From NCBI GenBank assembly GCA_913064935.1, contig CAJYBF010000066.1:1-6158 (forward strand): a stretch of DNA of 6,158 bases, read 5' to 3'. The notes beneath the pieces are model-generated. The model did not search any database, was not told where the DNA came from, and worked only from the letters and a program-made list of their open reading frames with translations. Made by a program: the position numbers and the translations under genes. This DNA comes from an uncultured Mollicutes bacterium. Lineage in GTDB: Bacteria > Bacillota_I > Bacilli_A > MAG-NZ. Positions 5,671-6,158 of this stretch are shown piece after piece (the first letter of the stretch is position 1; each line of letters starts with the position of its first letter).

Positions 5671-5979
5671 ATGGACGATAAAGATAAAAAGTTTGTTGAG
5701 AAAGAAATCAAACACGTCGAAGAACTAGAGTCGAATGTAGAAGGATTACATAAAAAATTTCACGGTGGCGAAATGCAACATAAAGGAAAACGCAAAAAAA
5801 TCAAAAGAACAATTAAAATAAATCAAGAAAATCTAGAAACTAAGGTGTTCTTAACACCTAAAGAAGTTAGGGATTTTGTAAATTCTTACGATACTGAAGG
5901 TAAGAACGTTGAAATCTTTAAAATTGATGATGCAATGATAAAAGTTGTCATTTCAAAAATTAAAAAAGAAGAAGAGTAA
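5671..5979 (+). CDS. Small, highly charged protein of unknown function
   Basis: I do not recognise this 102-residue protein. The first ~30 residues are strongly charged, with a heptad-like spacing suggestive of an amphipathic helix or short coiled coil (KEIKHVEELESNVEGLHKKF). Residues 38-50 form a very basic patch (KGKRKKIKR). Residues 56-97 look like a compact alpha/beta unit (TKVFLTPKEVRDFVNSY, then NVEIFKIDDAMIKVVISKI), followed by an acidic tail. There is no Cys, no Trp, no signal peptide and no membrane segment, so a cytoplasmic, possibly nucleic-acid- or protein-binding role is only a guess. ATG 5671 is preferred over the in-frame GTG at 5653 because GAGGGAGTGA (5657-5666) lies at the right distance from the ATG and would be inside the gene otherwise. 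The good promoter, ribosome binding site and terminator around it support a real, single-gene transcript. Confidence 0.75.
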   Translation: MDDKDKKFVEKEIKHVEELESNVEGLHKKFHGGEMQHKGKRKKIKRTIKINQENLETKVFLTPKEVRDFVNSYDTEGKNVEIFKIDDAMIKVVISKIKKEEE

Positions 5980-5999
5980 ATTACATAAACATCTACGGG

Positions 6000-6027
6000 A
6001 GGGGAGCATATTGTTCCCCTTTTTTTT
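6000..6027 (+). terminator. Rho-independent terminator of the small protein gene
   Basis: AGGGGAGCA (6000-6008) pairs with TGTTCCCCT (6012-6020), with one G-U pair and a 3-base loop, followed by a T-run to 6027. It begins about 20 bases after the stop codon. Confidence 0.92.
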
Positions 6028-6104
6028 AGCGTAAAAACCTGCTAACAAAATTCAATAGTAAATACTAAAATTATATAATTATTTTTACATAAACTAATCA
6101 AACT

Positions 6105-6137
6105 ACAAAACGCTCATCATTTAAGTGAGTGTTTTGT
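6105..6137. terminator. Hairpin near the right edge, possibly a terminator of a gene outside the window
   Basis: ACAAAACGCTCA (6105-6116) pairs with TGAGTGTTTTGT (6126-6137), a 12-bp stem with one G-U pair and a 9-base loop. The A-rich and T-rich ends are what a bidirectional terminator would show, but no pure T-run follows the stem. It would suit a minus-strand gene entering from the right. Apart from this hairpin and the preceding terminator I see nothing in 5980-6158. Confidence 0.45.
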
Positions 6138-6158
6138 TGATAATTATTTACTTTAGTC

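Noticed and set aside
1..6158. CRISPR array, tRNA/rRNA gene, insertion sequence, toxin-antitoxin or phage-defence module
   Set aside because: No regularly spaced repeats, no tRNA-like cloverleaf, no transposase or recombinase and no terminal inverted repeats were seen; all genes are housekeeping or small hypothetical ones.

Overview
The window looks like a piece of a low-GC, probably anaerobic Gram-positive-type bacterium (Bacillota/Clostridia or a close relative). AT-rich coding DNA, strong AGGAGG-type ribosome binding sites, a classic peptidoglycan gene (murA), a two-subunit class I fumarase, and DUF975 and DUF4349 proteins all point that way. No ribosomal or other strong taxonomic marker is present, so the assignment is an inference.

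Layout. Bases 1 to about 400 do not belong with the rest. They are visibly richer in GC (about 47-55% in sampled 60-base stretches, against about 30% just after). On the + strand they encode a broken fragment of an AtoE-type short-chain fatty acid transporter. At about 391-412 this runs straight into the 3' end of a minus-strand DUF975 membrane protein gene, whose reading frame then continues into foreign DNA. A chimeric contig end or a recombination junction is the simplest explanation. From about 405 on the DNA is coherent: DUF975 membrane protein (-), a terminator, then murA (-, TTG start). Divergent from murA is a fumarate hydratase alpha/beta pair (+, overlapping by ATGA). The beta gene carries an in-frame amber codon that splits it after residue 104. 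A strong bidirectional terminator (3793-3823) separates the fumarase genes from a convergent DUF4349 lipoprotein gene (-). Next come a gamma-class carbonic anhydrase-like gene (-), and a divergent small, highly charged protein of unknown function (+) with its own terminator. The right edge (6028-6158) is non-coding and holds one further hairpin.

How the genes relate. They look like independent, mostly single-gene transcription units rather than one system: cell-wall precursor synthesis (MurA), fumarate/malate interconversion (alpha and beta subunits), a membrane-anchored surface protein (DUF4349) and a hexapeptide-repeat metalloenzyme. I do not see a novel multi-gene system. The points most worth checking are the amber codon inside the fumarase beta gene, an 11-bp dyad lying over the predicted promoter of the DUF4349 gene, and the chimeric left end.
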